Source of the DNA: Thermotomaculum hydrothermale
GTDB lineage: Bacteria > Acidobacteriota > Holophagae > Thermotomaculales > Thermotomaculaceae
DNA length: 64,000 nt
Direction of reading: 5' to 3'
Assembly: GCF_016592575.1 (NCBI RefSeq)
Contig: NZ_AP017470.1
Coordinates: 1,994,501 to 2,058,500, forward strand
The position numbers were made by a program, and so were the translations under genes. Position 1 is the first letter of the stretch; the number at the start of each line of letters is the position of its first letter. Under the pieces are notes generated by a model that saw only the letters and a program-made list of their open reading frames with translations, was not told the origin of the DNA and searched no databases. Positions 9,175-19,247 of this stretch are shown here, piece by piece.

Positions 9175-10353
9175 TTTTTAAAATTAAGATTTGAGAATTA
9201 CAACAAAAAAATAAACAAACACCTAATACCATCCCAATAAAAACACTCATAGTAAATCCCCCATTTGCAGGGAATCCAATAAAAAAAAGGAAAACCAAGT
9301 AGAAAATTACATAAAAATTATTTGAAGGAACATTTTTACCAATAATTTTAAAAACAAAATACAAAATTGATAAATAAAGAAAAACACCTATTATCCCAAT
9401 TTTAAACAATAAAAAAAGAAATATATTATGAAATCTTTCAAGATAAAACACTTTTGAAGCTAAAAAAACTTGTATTGGTTTTTCAGAAAACAAAACAGCA
9501 CCAAAACCTTTCCCAAATAAAAGCACATTATCAGGATTATTTTTAACAAAAGCTATATATGTATTCCACTCATGGTATCTCCATTGTAGAGAAGAAGCAA
9601 AAAAATTTTGAATCTCAGGATAAAGAATTGGCAATAACCAAACAAGGGAAAAACCAATTCCAATTGCAAACAAATAAAATTTTTGTAAATTAATTTTAGT
9701 TTTTTCCCTCAGTAATTCCAGAAAATAATAAAACAACAAACAAATGACAAACAAAAGATTTGTCCTGCTTCTCACCAATAATAAAGCAAACAAATACAAA
9801 AAAACATATTTATCAAAAAATTTACGAGCAACAGAAATTCTCAAAATTAAAACAAAAGGAAGCAAGCCGGTTGAAAACATTAAAAAAACATGCCTATAAA
9901 CAGGTCTGTCTACTTCTAAAATTACCCCAAAAACACTCATTGCTATTTGTATTATAGAAATAATCATTCCATAATCAAAAAAACACTCAAGTAAAGGTGA
10001 ATCAATATAATCTTTATTTTGTATTAACAAAAAAAAGTAAAAAAAGGCACTGAGAAAAAAAAGAAATCTTTTAAAATAACATAAAAATCATTATTATATA
10101 AAACACCAAGAAACACTCCATATAATAAAAGGGCAAAATAAAAATAAAAAATTTTTAAAAAAGATTTTTGGAATTTTATTTTTTTTCTTTTTTGAATAAA
10201 CAGCAACAAAAATAAACCAACTATCAACACTGCTGCCTCAATTTTAAAAATTTTACTCGTTAATAATTTTGGAACTGGCGGAGCAATTAACAACAAGAAG
10301 AAGTAAACAATAATCTTTTTTAAATTAACATCAAATTTAAGTATGTTTTTCAT
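9167..10353 (-). pseudogene. O-antigen polymerase (Wzy/ligase-like), split by a -1 frameshift at a T8 run
   Basis: Two adjoining frames form one ~395-residue polytopic protein. The first (ATG at 10353, stop at 10024) gives 109 residues with ~4 helices. The second continues from 10030 to 9167 with ~8 helices. The joint lies at an 8-base T run on the coding strand (10029-10036). With nine T the reading passes straight from the upstream to the downstream frame. The downstream frame has no start of its own except a TTG inside the slippery region. Total length, helix number and position next to wzx and glycosyltransferases fit a Wzy polymerase. The motif PVYRHVFLMFSTG and a large loop near LQWRYHEWN are compatible with the Wzy/WaaL superfamily. 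It may be a broken gene, a sequencing or assembly error, or a gene rescued by transcriptional or ribosomal slippage. Confidence 0.7.
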
Positions 10354-11335
10354 CTTTCAACCTTAAACTATCCCAAAAACCTTTTCCTATAGCAAATGAA
10401 ATTCTAAAATTTCCTTTAAAAAATTTTTTAATCATCCTCAAAAGCACAAAGAAATACATCAAATTTTTTCTTCCAGGAAAGTATTTAGAATAAAATTTGA
10501 ATAAATTTACCGTATAAAAATACTCTGTAAGTTCCCCTCTGCCAGTGCTTTTCCCGCCTTTATCAAAACCAACTGCATCTTTACAAAAAAACAATTCAAA
10601 ACCTTTATTCCTTGCAGCAAAACACCAATCGGCATCTTCCCAGTATAAAAAATATCTTTCGTCAAACAAACCTACTTTTCTAAACACATCTAAATGGCAA
10701 AACAAAGCAGAGCCTGAAATAAAATCAGGCCTTTGTCCAAATTCCAGAACAGGTTTTACAGTTCCGTATCCCGTAACTTTAAATCCCCCTTTAAATAACT
10801 CTCTTCTTCTATTGTAATAATCGTATATGTTAATTCCCCAAACACCTATATTATTTTTCGAACAATTTACCAGTTTTTCTATTGTATCCTCATTCAAAAC
10901 CATATCTGGATTAAGCAAAAACACAAATGCGTTTTCTTCTTTGTCTAACAAAAACCTTAGCGCAACATTTACACCTGCCCCAAAACCTCTATTTTCACCT
11001 GTTTGAATTAAAATTATAGGATAATTTTTATTTTTAGTTATAGGCACTTTTTTTAAATAATCTGAATTTAAATCTTCTTTTTCAACATAAACATATTGTT
11101 TCGGTTTATAGGTAAAAGAAACTTCGGGAAGCTTCAATTCTTTTAAATAACTTGTCTCCAGTATCCCATCAAAGAATTTTTTAATATAATCCATTGAATT
11201 ATCAGGAGAATTATTATCTATAACAATCACCTGAATATTTTTGTATCTACTTTTTAAAACACTTTCAACACATTCAACAGTATCTTTCCAGCAATTGTAG
11301 TTAAGAATAATAATGTAAATTTTAGGAAATCTCAT
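10337..11335 (-). CDS. GT2-family glycosyltransferase
   Basis: GT-A fold family 2 transferase, ~332 residues from the preferred ATG at 11335. The frame is open to 11377, but that would overlap the upstream gene further. The start region IYIIILNYNCWKDT is the first GT2 strand, IVIDNNSPDNS is the nucleotide site, and LLNPDMVLNEDT carries the metal-binding Asp (DxD-like). The protein resembles rhamnosyl- or galactofuranosyl-type GT2 enzymes. It overlaps the Wzy start by 17 bases. It probably acts on the undecaprenyl-linked acceptor. Confidence 0.86.
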   Translation of the reverse strand: MRFPKIYIIILNYNCWKDTVECVESVLKSRYKNIQVIVIDNNSPDNSMDYIKKFFDGILETSYLKELKLPEVSFTYKPKQYVYVEKEDLNSDYLKKVPITKNKNYPIILIQTGENRGFGAGVNVALRFLLDKEENAFVFLLNPDMVLNEDTIEKLVNCSKNNIGVWGINIYDYYNRRRELFKGGFKVTGYGTVKPVLEFGQRPDFISGSALFCHLDVFRKVGLFDERYFLYWEDADWCFAARNKGFELFFCKDAVGFDKGGKSTGRGELTEYFYTVNLFKFYSKYFPGRKNLMYFFVLLRMIKKFFKGNFRISFAIGKGFWDSLRLKDEKHT

Positions 11336-12383
11336 TTTTCTTTTTATACAAAATTCTTTTTGGTTTTTCGTTATCAAAGTTTTCTTTTAAACCGTCAAAA
11401 TACGCATTTAAAATAAAATTAATTCTTCTAAATTTATGGTTATCAAAAAATAATATTCCTATCATAGACTTTAGAAGGCTAATAACAAAACCTTTCCAAA
11501 AATTAAATTTTTTTGTAGAATATTTTTTCCCTAACCAAACCAAATTCCTTCTACCATAATATGTTAACCAGAATTTTCTATATGGAATGCGAATACTTTC
11601 CTTCCAAAAAAATTTCTTTCTTATTCCTTTTTTCCGTGCCTCTTTATGGATTATAACACTATCAGAAATTAAAAGAATTTCTCCAACCTTACGCAACCTT
11701 AAACAATATTCAACATCATCATGATGAATAAAAAACTCTTTTTTAGGAAAACCTATTTTTTCTATTGCTGTTCTTCTAATTAAAATTCCAACAAATGAAG
11801 CTATATCTATTTTTTCAATTTGGTTTCTATATTTATCCTTCTGCAATGGTTTCTGAAGTAAAGGGTAGATATTTTTAAAATTTATAAATCCCCTATGGTA
11901 AAAGCATATTTTGCCGTTTGGAAACACAACTTTACACGCCAATGCTGAAATCTCTTTTATATCAAAACAATTTGATAGTTTTTCTAATGCATCCTCTTTA
12001 GGTTCAGCATCATCATCCATTAACCACAACCAATCATATCCCTTTACATAAGCCCTCCTAACTCCTTCATAAAATCCACCTGCACCCCCTGTGTTTTCGT
12101 GCATACGGACATAGTTAATTTTTATCAATTGTCCATCCGTTAAACTTTTTACTTCAAATTCTTTTTCCCAGGGTTCAACTAAATTTTCAGGAGGTAATTC
12201 TTTTATGTATCCATTACTCAATAGAAATTCAGGGGTTTCATCTGTAGAAGCATTATCAATTATATGAATTCCATCTAATGGCCTTGTTTGTTTTTTTAAA
12301 GCTTCCAAACATTCTATTAATAGTTGTTTTCTATTATATGTAACAACAACAGCACAAACTCTTTCCTTAATATTTTCTTTCAT
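11322..12383 (-). CDS. GT2-family glycosyltransferase, possible galactofuranosyltransferase
   Basis: 353-residue GT2 enzyme. Visible are CAVVVTYNRKQLLIECLEAL at residues ~10-29, HIIDNASTDET, MHENTGGAGGFYEG and the metal site WLWLMDDDAEP at ~117-127. The TGGAGGF and WLMDDD segments are typical of the GlfT-like branch. The gene overlaps the UDP-galactopyranose mutase gene by 4 bases, which supports UDP-galactofuranose as donor. That specificity is inferred from context only. Confidence 0.83.
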   Translation of the reverse strand: MKENIKERVCAVVVTYNRKQLLIECLEALKKQTRPLDGIHIIDNASTDETPEFLLSNGYIKELPPENLVEPWEKEFEVKSLTDGQLIKINYVRMHENTGGAGGFYEGVRRAYVKGYDWLWLMDDDAEPKEDALEKLSNCFDIKEISALACKVVFPNGKICFYHRGFINFKNIYPLLQKPLQKDKYRNQIEKIDIASFVGILIRRTAIEKIGFPKKEFFIHHDDVEYCLRLRKVGEILLISDSVIIHKEARKKGIRKKFFWKESIRIPYRKFWLTYYGRRNLVWLGKKYSTKKFNFWKGFVISLLKSMIGILFFDNHKFRRINFILNAYFDGLKENFDNEKPKRILYKKKNEIS

Positions 12384-13522
12384 TTTACTTTTTCCTCAAA
12401 AACCTTTAATGCCATTTTAATAACATCGTCCATATCATAATATCTATACTCGGCAAGTCTTCCAACCAAAATAAGGGATTTAGTTTTTTCTGCCATTTTT
12501 TTGTATTTATTATAAAGTTCTCTATTTTCTTTTGTAAAAACTGGATAGTATGGAATATTTTTTCCTATCTCATATGGTTTGGGAAACTCTTTTAAAATTA
12601 CTGTTCTTTTAGAATTTGCAGGGTGAATATGTTTAAACTCAGTTATTCTTGTAAAATCATAGTCATTTGGATAATTAACAGTAGCAACTTTTTGAAACCA
12701 CTCTTTGTCTACTGTTTCAAGCTTTAAATCAAGTGAACGATAAGGAAGTTCTCCAAATTTATAATTAAATAATTCATCTATCATTCCAGTAAATATTACT
12801 TTCCCTTCAAACTTTTGTCCAAACAAATAGAATTCATCGTCCTTTAATTGACATACTTCCTTAAAATCAGTGTTGAGCATTATCTTAATATTTGGGTGAT
12901 TAAGCATTTTCTCAAATATTTTTGTGTAACCTTTTTTAGGTATTGCCTGGTATTTGTCTGTAAAATATCTGTTGTCCCGACTAATGTAAAATGGAACTCT
13001 TGCAGTTACTTGAGCATCTATTTCTTCTGGCTTTAAACCCCACTGCTTAGCAGTGTAATTTTTAAATACTTTTTCATAAACATAGTTTGCTATAAATTTT
13101 AAATCGTCATCTTTTTCTTTTAATAGAGATAAAATCGAAATTTTGGAGTTGTATTTATATTTCCCAAGTAATTTGTTTTCTAACTTTTCTGCTATTGTTT
13201 TTGGAAATACCTCATAAAGAGTATTTAAATTAAAAGGGATTGAAACATTTTTGCCATCTATAAAAGCTAATACCCTATGTTGATAAAACCGCCAATCTGT
13301 AAAATTTGACAAATAATCAAAAACTTCTTTGTTATTAGTATGAAATAAATGGGGACCATATTTGTGGATAATGATATTATTTTCATCTTTATAATCATAG
13401 CAATTTCCACCAATATGATTTCGCTTTTCAATAATTAATACTTTTTTATTAACTTGTGTTGCAATCCTTTCAGCAATAACACTACCAGCAAATCCTGCTC
13501 CTATAATTACATAATCAAACAA
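12380..13522 (-). CDS. glf: UDP-galactopyranose mutase
   Basis: 380-residue flavoenzyme that interconverts UDP-galactopyranose and UDP-galactofuranose. The N-terminal FAD-binding motif is IIGAGFAGSVIAERIA, and KRNHIGGNCYD follows at residues ~33-43, both diagnostic. Further conserved parts are IHKYGPHLFHTN and LVGRLAEYRYYDMDD near the C-terminus. Length is normal. It shows that the surface glycan very likely contains galactofuranose. It lies between a sulfotransferase and a likely Galf transferase in one operon. Confidence 0.96.
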   Translation of the reverse strand: MFDYVIIGAGFAGSVIAERIATQVNKKVLIIEKRNHIGGNCYDYKDENNIIIHKYGPHLFHTNNKEVFDYLSNFTDWRFYQHRVLAFIDGKNVSIPFNLNTLYEVFPKTIAEKLENKLLGKYKYNSKISILSLLKEKDDDLKFIANYVYEKVFKNYTAKQWGLKPEEIDAQVTARVPFYISRDNRYFTDKYQAIPKKGYTKIFEKMLNHPNIKIMLNTDFKEVCQLKDDEFYLFGQKFEGKVIFTGMIDELFNYKFGELPYRSLDLKLETVDKEWFQKVATVNYPNDYDFTRITEFKHIHPANSKRTVILKEFPKPYEIGKNIPYYPVFTKENRELYNKYKKMAEKTKSLILVGRLAEYRYYDMDDVIKMALKVFEEKVK

Positions 13523-13525
13523 TTT

Positions 13526-14434
13526 TTACTCCAACCAATGAGATAAATCTCTTTTAATTAATTCTTGTAATTTCAACATATCTTCTTTATAAAGATTTTT
13601 TAGGTATTCTTTTGTTTCAGGATTCATTTGTGGTTTTTTAAGATTTTTTTGCAAAAGCTTAATCTTTATTTTCATTCTCATATCTTTTGGAATTAATGCT
13701 TTCACAAAAGGCCTAACAATACTCTTTAATGTGTTAGGTTTCATTAAAAAATTGTGTAAAAATTTGTTGTTGGGAATACCTGAAACATTAAATCTCATTT
13801 TAATAGTCTTCGGGATAAAAGAATCATCAACTTCTAAAAATCTAAAGATATCTTGAACAACCGCAAGTGGTGTTTCTTTAAAATCATCATATAAGTATAT
13901 CTTTACATTTGAGAAATTATCAAGATATGCTTTTACTTGCTTATAATAAAATCCTACATTTTTATAATGCCAAATAAGCCTCCAATTATTGGATATTCTT
14001 TGCTCCTCTTGCTCTAAAGCCTCTTCAAAAGTTAAATATTCTCTTTCATCTCTAATTAAATGCAAATATGCTGAAAAAGCCCTTTCTATAGGGTTTCTTA
14101 AACCAATTATTATTTTGGGGTCTCCCAAATATTTTTTTATATAAAAAATGGATTTTTCATAAAAATATAAATTATCAACACTTGCTTCACCAATTGCCTT
14201 TTCATTTTTTACATCATAAAAAAGATTTTTATATGATTGCCAATCTCTTATTATTCTCCTATCCTCTTTTTCATCCCCAACCCCTTTAGATGGAAATTTT
14301 AAAAAATTTGATGTAATAAACTTTGGCTCTTTTATAGGAGACATAAAAATGTCAGGATGCTCTTTTAAATAATGATACAGAGCTGTCGTTCCAGATTTAG
14401 CTGCTCCTACTATTAAAAAATTAGGTAAAGGCAT
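13526..14434 (-). CDS. sulfotransferase (PAPS-dependent)
   Basis: 302-residue sulfotransferase domain protein of the heparan-sulfate-sulfotransferase-like type. The PAPS loop is FLIVGAAKSGTTALYHYL at residues ~6-23, the 3'-phosphate motif is LRNPIERAFSAYLH at ~111-124, and the C-terminus KEDMLKLQELIKRDLSHWLE matches bacterial relatives. It is related to the enzyme at 17695-18648 and to the broken copy at 17283-17682. It follows 169 non-coding bases (14435-14603 separates it from the next upstream-lying gene's end on the map) and precedes glf. It likely sulfates a glycan residue. The acceptor is unknown. Confidence 0.88.
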   Translation of the reverse strand: MPLPNFLIVGAAKSGTTALYHYLKEHPDIFMSPIKEPKFITSNFLKFPSKGVGDEKEDRRIIRDWQSYKNLFYDVKNEKAIGEASVDNLYFYEKSIFYIKKYLGDPKIIIGLRNPIERAFSAYLHLIRDEREYLTFEEALEQEEQRISNNWRLIWHYKNVGFYYKQVKAYLDNFSNVKIYLYDDFKETPLAVVQDIFRFLEVDDSFIPKTIKMRFNVSGIPNNKFLHNFLMKPNTLKSIVRPFVKALIPKDMRMKIKIKLLQKNLKKPQMNPETKEYLKNLYKEDMLKLQELIKRDLSHWLE

Positions 14435-14603
14435 ATTTCTTCTTTTAAATAATTAATTTTTTCTCCTAACTAATTACAAAATTATCCAAAAAAATTATAC
14501 CAAAAATAATTAAATAGTTTCTGGGAGAAATTAAACATACAAATTTATTCATAACACACCTTTGGAAATGTTTTCTTAACTAACTTCTTCGTATTTATAA
14601 GAG

Positions 14604-15851
14604 TTAACTTTTCGCTGAATTCACATTATTGTAAACTTCTAAAAGTTTATTGTAATAAATTTCGCTATTAAAATTTTCTTTTGCAAAACTATGAGCAGAT
14701 TTTGAAAATTCTTTGTATTTATGCTCATCTAAAATTTCTGCTTTTTCTATAGCTCTAATCAAAGAAGAGGTGTTCTTGCTTTCAAACAAAAAACCTGTTA
14801 ATCCATCAGAGATTAATTCTGGAATACCACCAATATTAGCACCTATAATCGGAGTGCCTAATGCAAGAGATTCTATTACGCTCATAGGATTATTCTCATA
14901 CCATTCAGAAGGCACTATGACAAATTTTGCTTTCCTTCCAATTTCTTCAAGTTCTTTGTCCTTTTTAAGTCCTATTAGTTTAATTTTTTTTAGATTATTT
15001 TCTTTTATCATTCTTTTTAAATTAGCCTCTTCATTTCCACTTCCAGCTATTTTTAATTTTAATTCAGGAAAATTTTTCCATGCCTTAAGAAGAGTAAAAA
15101 TTCCTTTTTCTTTTGAAAGCCTTCCAAAGTAAAGGTAATAATTTTCATGAGAATGATAGGGAGTTAATTTATCAAAATTAATAAAATTATAAATTTGAAC
15201 CGATTTTTCTTCTAATTCAGGTTTGTATTTAATATGTTTTTTCATAATAAATTTGCTTACCATAATAAACTTATCTATATGTTTTTCATAAGGAAAAAAC
15301 AAATCTCTGAAAAAGCATTCAAAAGAAACACCCATGCTATCAAGCAATTTCCCTCTATTGCACCTTTTGAAAACACAGTGAAAATAATTTCCTTTTGCAC
15401 ATTTCTCACAAATTTTTCCTTTCCTGTCAAGCATAAGATACATTGGACAGAGCATTCTATATTCATGTACTGTCATTACAACAGGAATTTTGTGCTTTTT
15501 TAATACAGGGAGTATTGATAAACTCAACCTTCCATAAAAAATGTGTAAATGGGCAATATCAGGCTTTGTATCTAAAATAAGTTTTTCCAGAGAATTTGCA
15601 GCGTCTTTTGAATAAAAAAATCGTTTTACCATTAAAACTTTTTTAAAAAATGGAAGATTTTTAAAATCAACTGGATTAATAAAATAACTGGAATGCTTGG
15701 TATCTAATATTTCTTTATCTCTAACACTAAAAAAAATAACATCATGCCCTTTTCGCTGCAACAATTCACCAGTTTTAAGATAGACTGTTTCTGACCCACC
15801 CTTTAAATAATGATAATTGTTAATCTGCAATACTTTTATTTTCTTAACCAT
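14604..15851 (-). CDS. GT4-family glycosyltransferase with Cys-rich insert
   Basis: 415-residue GT-B transferase. The N-terminus NNYHYLKGGSETVYLK is the acceptor-side glycine-rich loop. The C-terminal domain has SEWYENNPMSVIESLALG with the EX7E motif at residues ~319-336. A Cys-rich stretch around residues 134-157 (CPMYLMLDRKGKICEKC and nearby Cys) is common in this subgroup and could bind a metal. It starts 5 bases after the wzx stop, so it is co-transcribed with it. Confidence 0.87.
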   Translation of the reverse strand: MVKKIKVLQINNYHYLKGGSETVYLKTGELLQRKGHDVIFFSVRDKEILDTKHSSYFINPVDFKNLPFFKKVLMVKRFFYSKDAANSLEKLILDTKPDIAHLHIFYGRLSLSILPVLKKHKIPVVMTVHEYRMLCPMYLMLDRKGKICEKCAKGNYFHCVFKRCNRGKLLDSMGVSFECFFRDLFFPYEKHIDKFIMVSKFIMKKHIKYKPELEEKSVQIYNFINFDKLTPYHSHENYYLYFGRLSKEKGIFTLLKAWKNFPELKLKIAGSGNEEANLKRMIKENNLKKIKLIGLKKDKELEEIGRKAKFVIVPSEWYENNPMSVIESLALGTPIIGANIGGIPELISDGLTGFLFESKNTSSLIRAIEKAEILDEHKYKEFSKSAHSFAKENFNSEIYYNKLLEVYNNVNSAKS

Positions 15852-15855
15852 TTTT

Positions 15856-17220
15856 CTAATAAATCCTTGGATAAAAAATCCATTTTCCTGTTATTTTTCT
15901 TACCTTAAAACTATACAATGTATTCCAGAAAATCATTGTAATTGCACTTGCAAAAGCAGCACCGTTTATACCGTATTTAGGAATCAATAAATAGTTTAAA
16001 ATAATATTTGCCAGTGCCCCTATAAACATAACATTTTGATGAAAAACCTGATGGCCGGTCATTAAAAGAATAAGGCCAACACTTCCACAAACTGCATTGT
16101 AAAAAAAGCCTATTAATAAAATAATAAGGCAAACAGTTGCAACCTGAAACTCTTTACCAAAAATACCTAATAAAAAATTAGAAGAGAGAATAAAGAATAG
16201 AAAAACAGGAAAAGTAGTCCAGAATATTAGTTTTGTTGATTGTCTGGCAATTTTTACAAGCCCGGCAATGTCTTTCTTACCCCAGAATTCTGCAAATTTA
16301 GGCGCAGCAATTGTGTTTATAGCCATTAAAATTATTACAATAATCTTTGAAATCCTTGATGCTACATTATAATATCCAACTGTTTCGGCAGACTTAAACA
16401 TCCCCAGCATTATTGTATCTGCCCAATTGATTATCAAACTTAATGAATTTGAAAAAAGCATTGGTATCGAGATTGAAAGCAACAATAAAAATCCCTGATT
16501 TTCCCTTCCCCTTTCTTTAAGCTCTGGAATATTTCTGTACTCTTTAATCCAGACATAAAATACAAAAAACAAAAGAACAAAAACAGATAAAACAAAGGCC
16601 AAGATTGGAAAAACTGTTTTTTCAAAAAATGGAGTTTTGTAATGCATATTTAGAATAAAGGGAAGCAAAAACAAAAATAAAATAGAAAGGAAATTTAGAC
16701 CCACAAATCTAAAAAGCATATACTCTTTTACCATCTTAAATCCTCTTATTCCTTCCGAAACAATAATAAAAAAACTAAAAGGAAGAGTTGAAAATGCTAC
16801 TATTATTAGAGGAATTTTCATAAAAGTTTTTTTTAATAAACTCGTTGAAAAGAAATCAGCATTATAAAATGCTACTACAGAAACTATCAAAGATGCTGTT
16901 AACACAATTAAGGCAACTTTTTTAAAAAGATTTTTTAAAGCCTTTCTGTTTCTCTCAGATTTAAATTCAGCACAAAATCTTAAAAATAGAGTCCCTGTAC
17001 CAATTGTTCCTAATGTGGAATAAATATTTAAAAAAGTCAGTGAAAGGGCAAAAACTCCCACAGCTTTTGCCCCAAATTTTCTTGAAACAAGAGCAATAAA
17101 TAGATAAGAAAAAAATAAGCCTGTAATCCTTAAAATTAATGCGGTAGAAAAACCAGAAAAAAGCTCATTGAAATGTTTGTCTTCTTTAATCTTCTTTTTA
17201 AGAGAGTCAAAAAAAATCAT
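15856..17220 (-). CDS. wzx: oligosaccharide flippase (Wzx/MATE-like)
   Basis: About 454 residues with 12-14 predicted helices, typical of the polysaccharide flippase branch of the MOP superfamily. It moves the undecaprenyl-linked repeat unit to the periplasmic face. The N-terminus STALILRITGLFFSYLFIAL and the late segment LIPKYGINGAAFASAITM are characteristic. The frame is open to 17274 only through a TTG and a hydrophilic leader. The ATG at 17220 is preferred, although its ribosome binding site is weak. Together with the Wzy-like gene it indicates a Wzx/Wzy-dependent pathway. Confidence 0.88.
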   Translation of the reverse strand: MIFFDSLKKKIKEDKHFNELFSGFSTALILRITGLFFSYLFIALVSRKFGAKAVGVFALSLTFLNIYSTLGTIGTGTLFLRFCAEFKSERNRKALKNLFKKVALIVLTASLIVSVVAFYNADFFSTSLLKKTFMKIPLIIVAFSTLPFSFFIIVSEGIRGFKMVKEYMLFRFVGLNFLSILFLFLLPFILNMHYKTPFFEKTVFPILAFVLSVFVLLFFVFYVWIKEYRNIPELKERGRENQGFLLLLSISIPMLFSNSLSLIINWADTIMLGMFKSAETVGYYNVASRISKIIVIILMAINTIAAPKFAEFWGKKDIAGLVKIARQSTKLIFWTTFPVFLFFILSSNFLLGIFGKEFQVATVCLIILLIGFFYNAVCGSVGLILLMTGHQVFHQNVMFIGALANIILNYLLIPKYGINGAAFASAITMIFWNTLYSFKVRKITGKWIFYPRIY

Positions 17221-17282
17221 GGAAACATTATAATCTATTTTTTTACTTTTTGGTTTTTTATCACAAAAGCACAAAAAATAGC

Positions 17283-17682
17283 TTAATCAAGCCAGATTTT
17301 TAAATCCCTGTTTATTAAATCCTGGAGCCTTAAAATATCTTCCTTAAAATATGTATTAATCAAATGCTTTTTAAAATCTTTATCAAGTTTATTATATTTA
17401 ATAGGTACATTATTAAACCTATTTAATTTTTCAAAAACTCTCCGTCTAATCTTAAAATTGGGGAAAATCACCCTCCCCATCCTCTTCGGTAAACTATTAC
17501 GCTCACTGTATAACTTATACGAAAGTATTTTAAATCTGCTTTTTCCTGCAGGATTTGACTTAACATCAATGAGTCTCCTTTACATCTGGGAGAAAAATAT
17601 CAGGGTGCTGGATAAGTATATTATGAAGTGTTGTCGTACCTGATTTTGCAGCGCCAACACAGAAAAACTCTGGTAAAGGCAC
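17283..17682 (-). pseudogene. sulfotransferase remnant with internal deletion
   Basis: The N-terminal piece (GTG at 17682 to TGA at 17566) reads VPLPEFFCVGAAKSGTTTLH, a clear PAPS loop, then stops after ~38 codons. A second piece, open from about 17565 to the stop at 17283, gives ~93 residues ending KEDILRLQDLINRDLKIWLD, the usual C-terminus of the same family. About 150 central residues, including the 3'-phosphate site, are missing, so the protein cannot be active. It lies between wzx and an intact paralogue, which suggests duplication followed by deletion. Confidence 0.8.
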
Positions 17683-17694
17683 ATTGCCCCCTAT

Positions 17695-18648
17695 TTAAAT
17701 ATCAAACCAGAAAGAAAAATCTATTTTAAGTAATGATTGTGTTTTTAAAATATCTTCCTTGAAAAGAGATAACAACTTCTCTTTTTCCCTTTTAGTTAAT
17801 AAAGGCTTTTCATTTTCCATAAATAAGTAATTATAAGTTTTTTTTATTAATTCAGGTGTTTTAAATGGGAAAATTAAATTAATCTTTCTTCTTAAATCTT
17901 TAATTTTGTTATTTATCCAGGGAAGTTTAGGATTTAAGGCCTTATTCAACTTTTTTGAAAAATCCACCTCAAAATCTTTTTTTACACCAAAAAAAGCAAA
18001 TAAATCCCTACAGGTTTCAGGAAGGTTTTTTGTATATTTTTCAAAAATTAACACCCTGATATTATTTTCAGGAAAAAGATTAAAATATCTCTGCAATTGA
18101 TTAAAATACAACCCAATCTCTAAACAGTTTTGCCTGCATTCATTTTTTCCTTTCTCGTAATCGGAGAAAACCTCATCAAGAAAATCATTATTGTTAATAA
18201 TCCCGTCTCTTAAATTCATTAAAAAATGGGAAAATGCCCTTTCAACAGGATTCCTTAAAATAATAATAATTTTTGCATCTTTATTGAATTTATAAATCTC
18301 CTCCGCTGCAACAGAGGAAAACAAATAATATGCGCTTGCCTCACCTGCAACCTTTTCCTCTTTCATATAAGAAAAAAGTTGCAAGTATAAATTAAAATCC
18401 TCAATGTATGCTATGTGCATCTGCAAAGGATGTTTTCTCAAAAAATACTTTTTATCAAGGAAATAAGCCCTTCCTGATTTACACCTTTTTGCATTTTCAA
18501 CAATATCTTTTGCAAAATAAACAGGTTCTTTTATAGGTGAAAAATAAATCTCCGGGTGCTGGGAAAGGTAATATTGAAGTGATGTTGTACCACATTTTGG
18601 TGCACCAACTATAAAAAAATCAGGGACTTTTTTTCTATTTTTGCTCAT
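17695..18648 (-). CDS. sulfotransferase (PAPS-dependent)
   Basis: 317-residue sulfotransferase. The PAPS loop is [18 protein letters not shown] at residues ~11-28, the 3'-phosphate motif [14 protein letters not shown] at ~130-143, and the C-terminal [18 protein letters not shown] matches the family. The start overlaps the end of cysC by 14 bases, so the PAPS-forming kinase and this PAPS-using enzyme are translated together. That is strong context for sulfation rather than assimilation. Confidence 0.9.
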   Translation of the reverse strand: MSKNRKKVPDFFIVGAPKCGTTSLQYYLSQHPEIYFSPIKEPVYFAKDIVENAKRCKSGRAYFLDKKYFLRKHPLQMHIAYIEDFNLYLQLFSYMKEEKVAGEASAYYLFSSVAAEEIYKFNKDAKIIIILRNPVERAFSHFLMNLRDGIINNNDFLDEVFSDYEKGKNECRQNCLEIGLYFNQLQRYFNLFPENNIRVLIFEKYTKNLPETCRDLFAFFGVKKDFEVDFSKKLNKALNPKLPWINNKIKDLRRKINLIFPFKTPELIKKTYNYLFMENEKPLLTKREKEKLLSLFKEDILKTQSLLKIDFSFWFDI

Positions 18649-19240
18649 TGGCTAAAAATCCTTTTTGTTCAAGAAAATTATAAATTATTTTTACAGCCTC
18701 TGAAATTTCAGTATCAACTGTTTTTATGTGTATTTCAGGGTTGTCTGGTTTTTCATAAGGGGAATCAATCCCGGTAAAATCACTTATTTCACCATTTAAG
18801 GCCTTTTTATAAAGCCCTTTGGGGTCTCTTTTAATACAAACTTCAAGTGGGGTATCCACAAATATTTCAATAAAATTCTCCCTGCCAATTGTTTCCCTTG
18901 CCTTCTCCCTTTCTTTTTTAAAAGGGGAAATAAATGCAACAAGCACAATGACCCCTGCATCAACAAAGAGTTTTGCAACCTCAGCAACCCTTCTTATATT
19001 TTCAACCCTGTCTTTGTAATCAAAGCCTAAATCCTTATTTAATCCATGGCGAAGGTTATCGCCATCAAGCAAATATGTGTGATAGCCTGATTTATTTAAC
19101 TTATATTCAACCTCATTGGCAATTGTGCTTTTCCCACTTCCGCTTAACCCTGTAAACCAGAGAACACAACCTTTCTGGTTTTTTATTCTCTCCCTGTCTC
19201 TTCTTGAAACCTTGTGTGCGTGCCAGATTAAATAATCCAT
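18635..19240 (-). CDS. cysC: adenylylsulfate kinase
   Basis: 201-residue APS kinase that phosphorylates adenylylsulfate to PAPS with ATP. Walker [10 protein letters not shown] is at residues ~31-39. [15 protein letters not shown] at ~59-73 is the APS site. The phosphorylated-Ser/lid segment is [15 protein letters not shown]-like (here [15 protein letters not shown]). Length is normal for a stand-alone enzyme. It follows cysN by 7 bases and overlaps the next sulfotransferase gene. There is no PAPS reductase nearby, so the PAPS made probably feeds glycan sulfation. Confidence 0.96.
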   Translation of the reverse strand: MDYLIWHAHKVSRRDRERIKNQKGCVLWFTGLSGSGKSTIANEVEYKLNKSGYHTYLLDGDNLRHGLNKDLGFDYKDRVENIRRVAEVAKLFVDAGVIVLVAFISPFKKEREKARETIGRENFIEIFVDTPLEVCIKRDPKGLYKKALNGEISDFTGIDSPYEKPDNPEIHIKTVDTEISEAVKIIYNFLEQKGFLANEQK

Positions 19241-19247
19241 ATTTCTC

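Noticed and set aside
13740-14600. Possible promoter-rich AT region taken as a regulatory island
   Set aside because: The AT-richness is general here, and no spaced -35/-10 pair or conserved palindrome stood out between 14435 and 14603.
17458-17643. 61-codon plus-strand frame
   Set aside because: It lies antisense to the sulfotransferase remnant and has no ribosome site or family resemblance.
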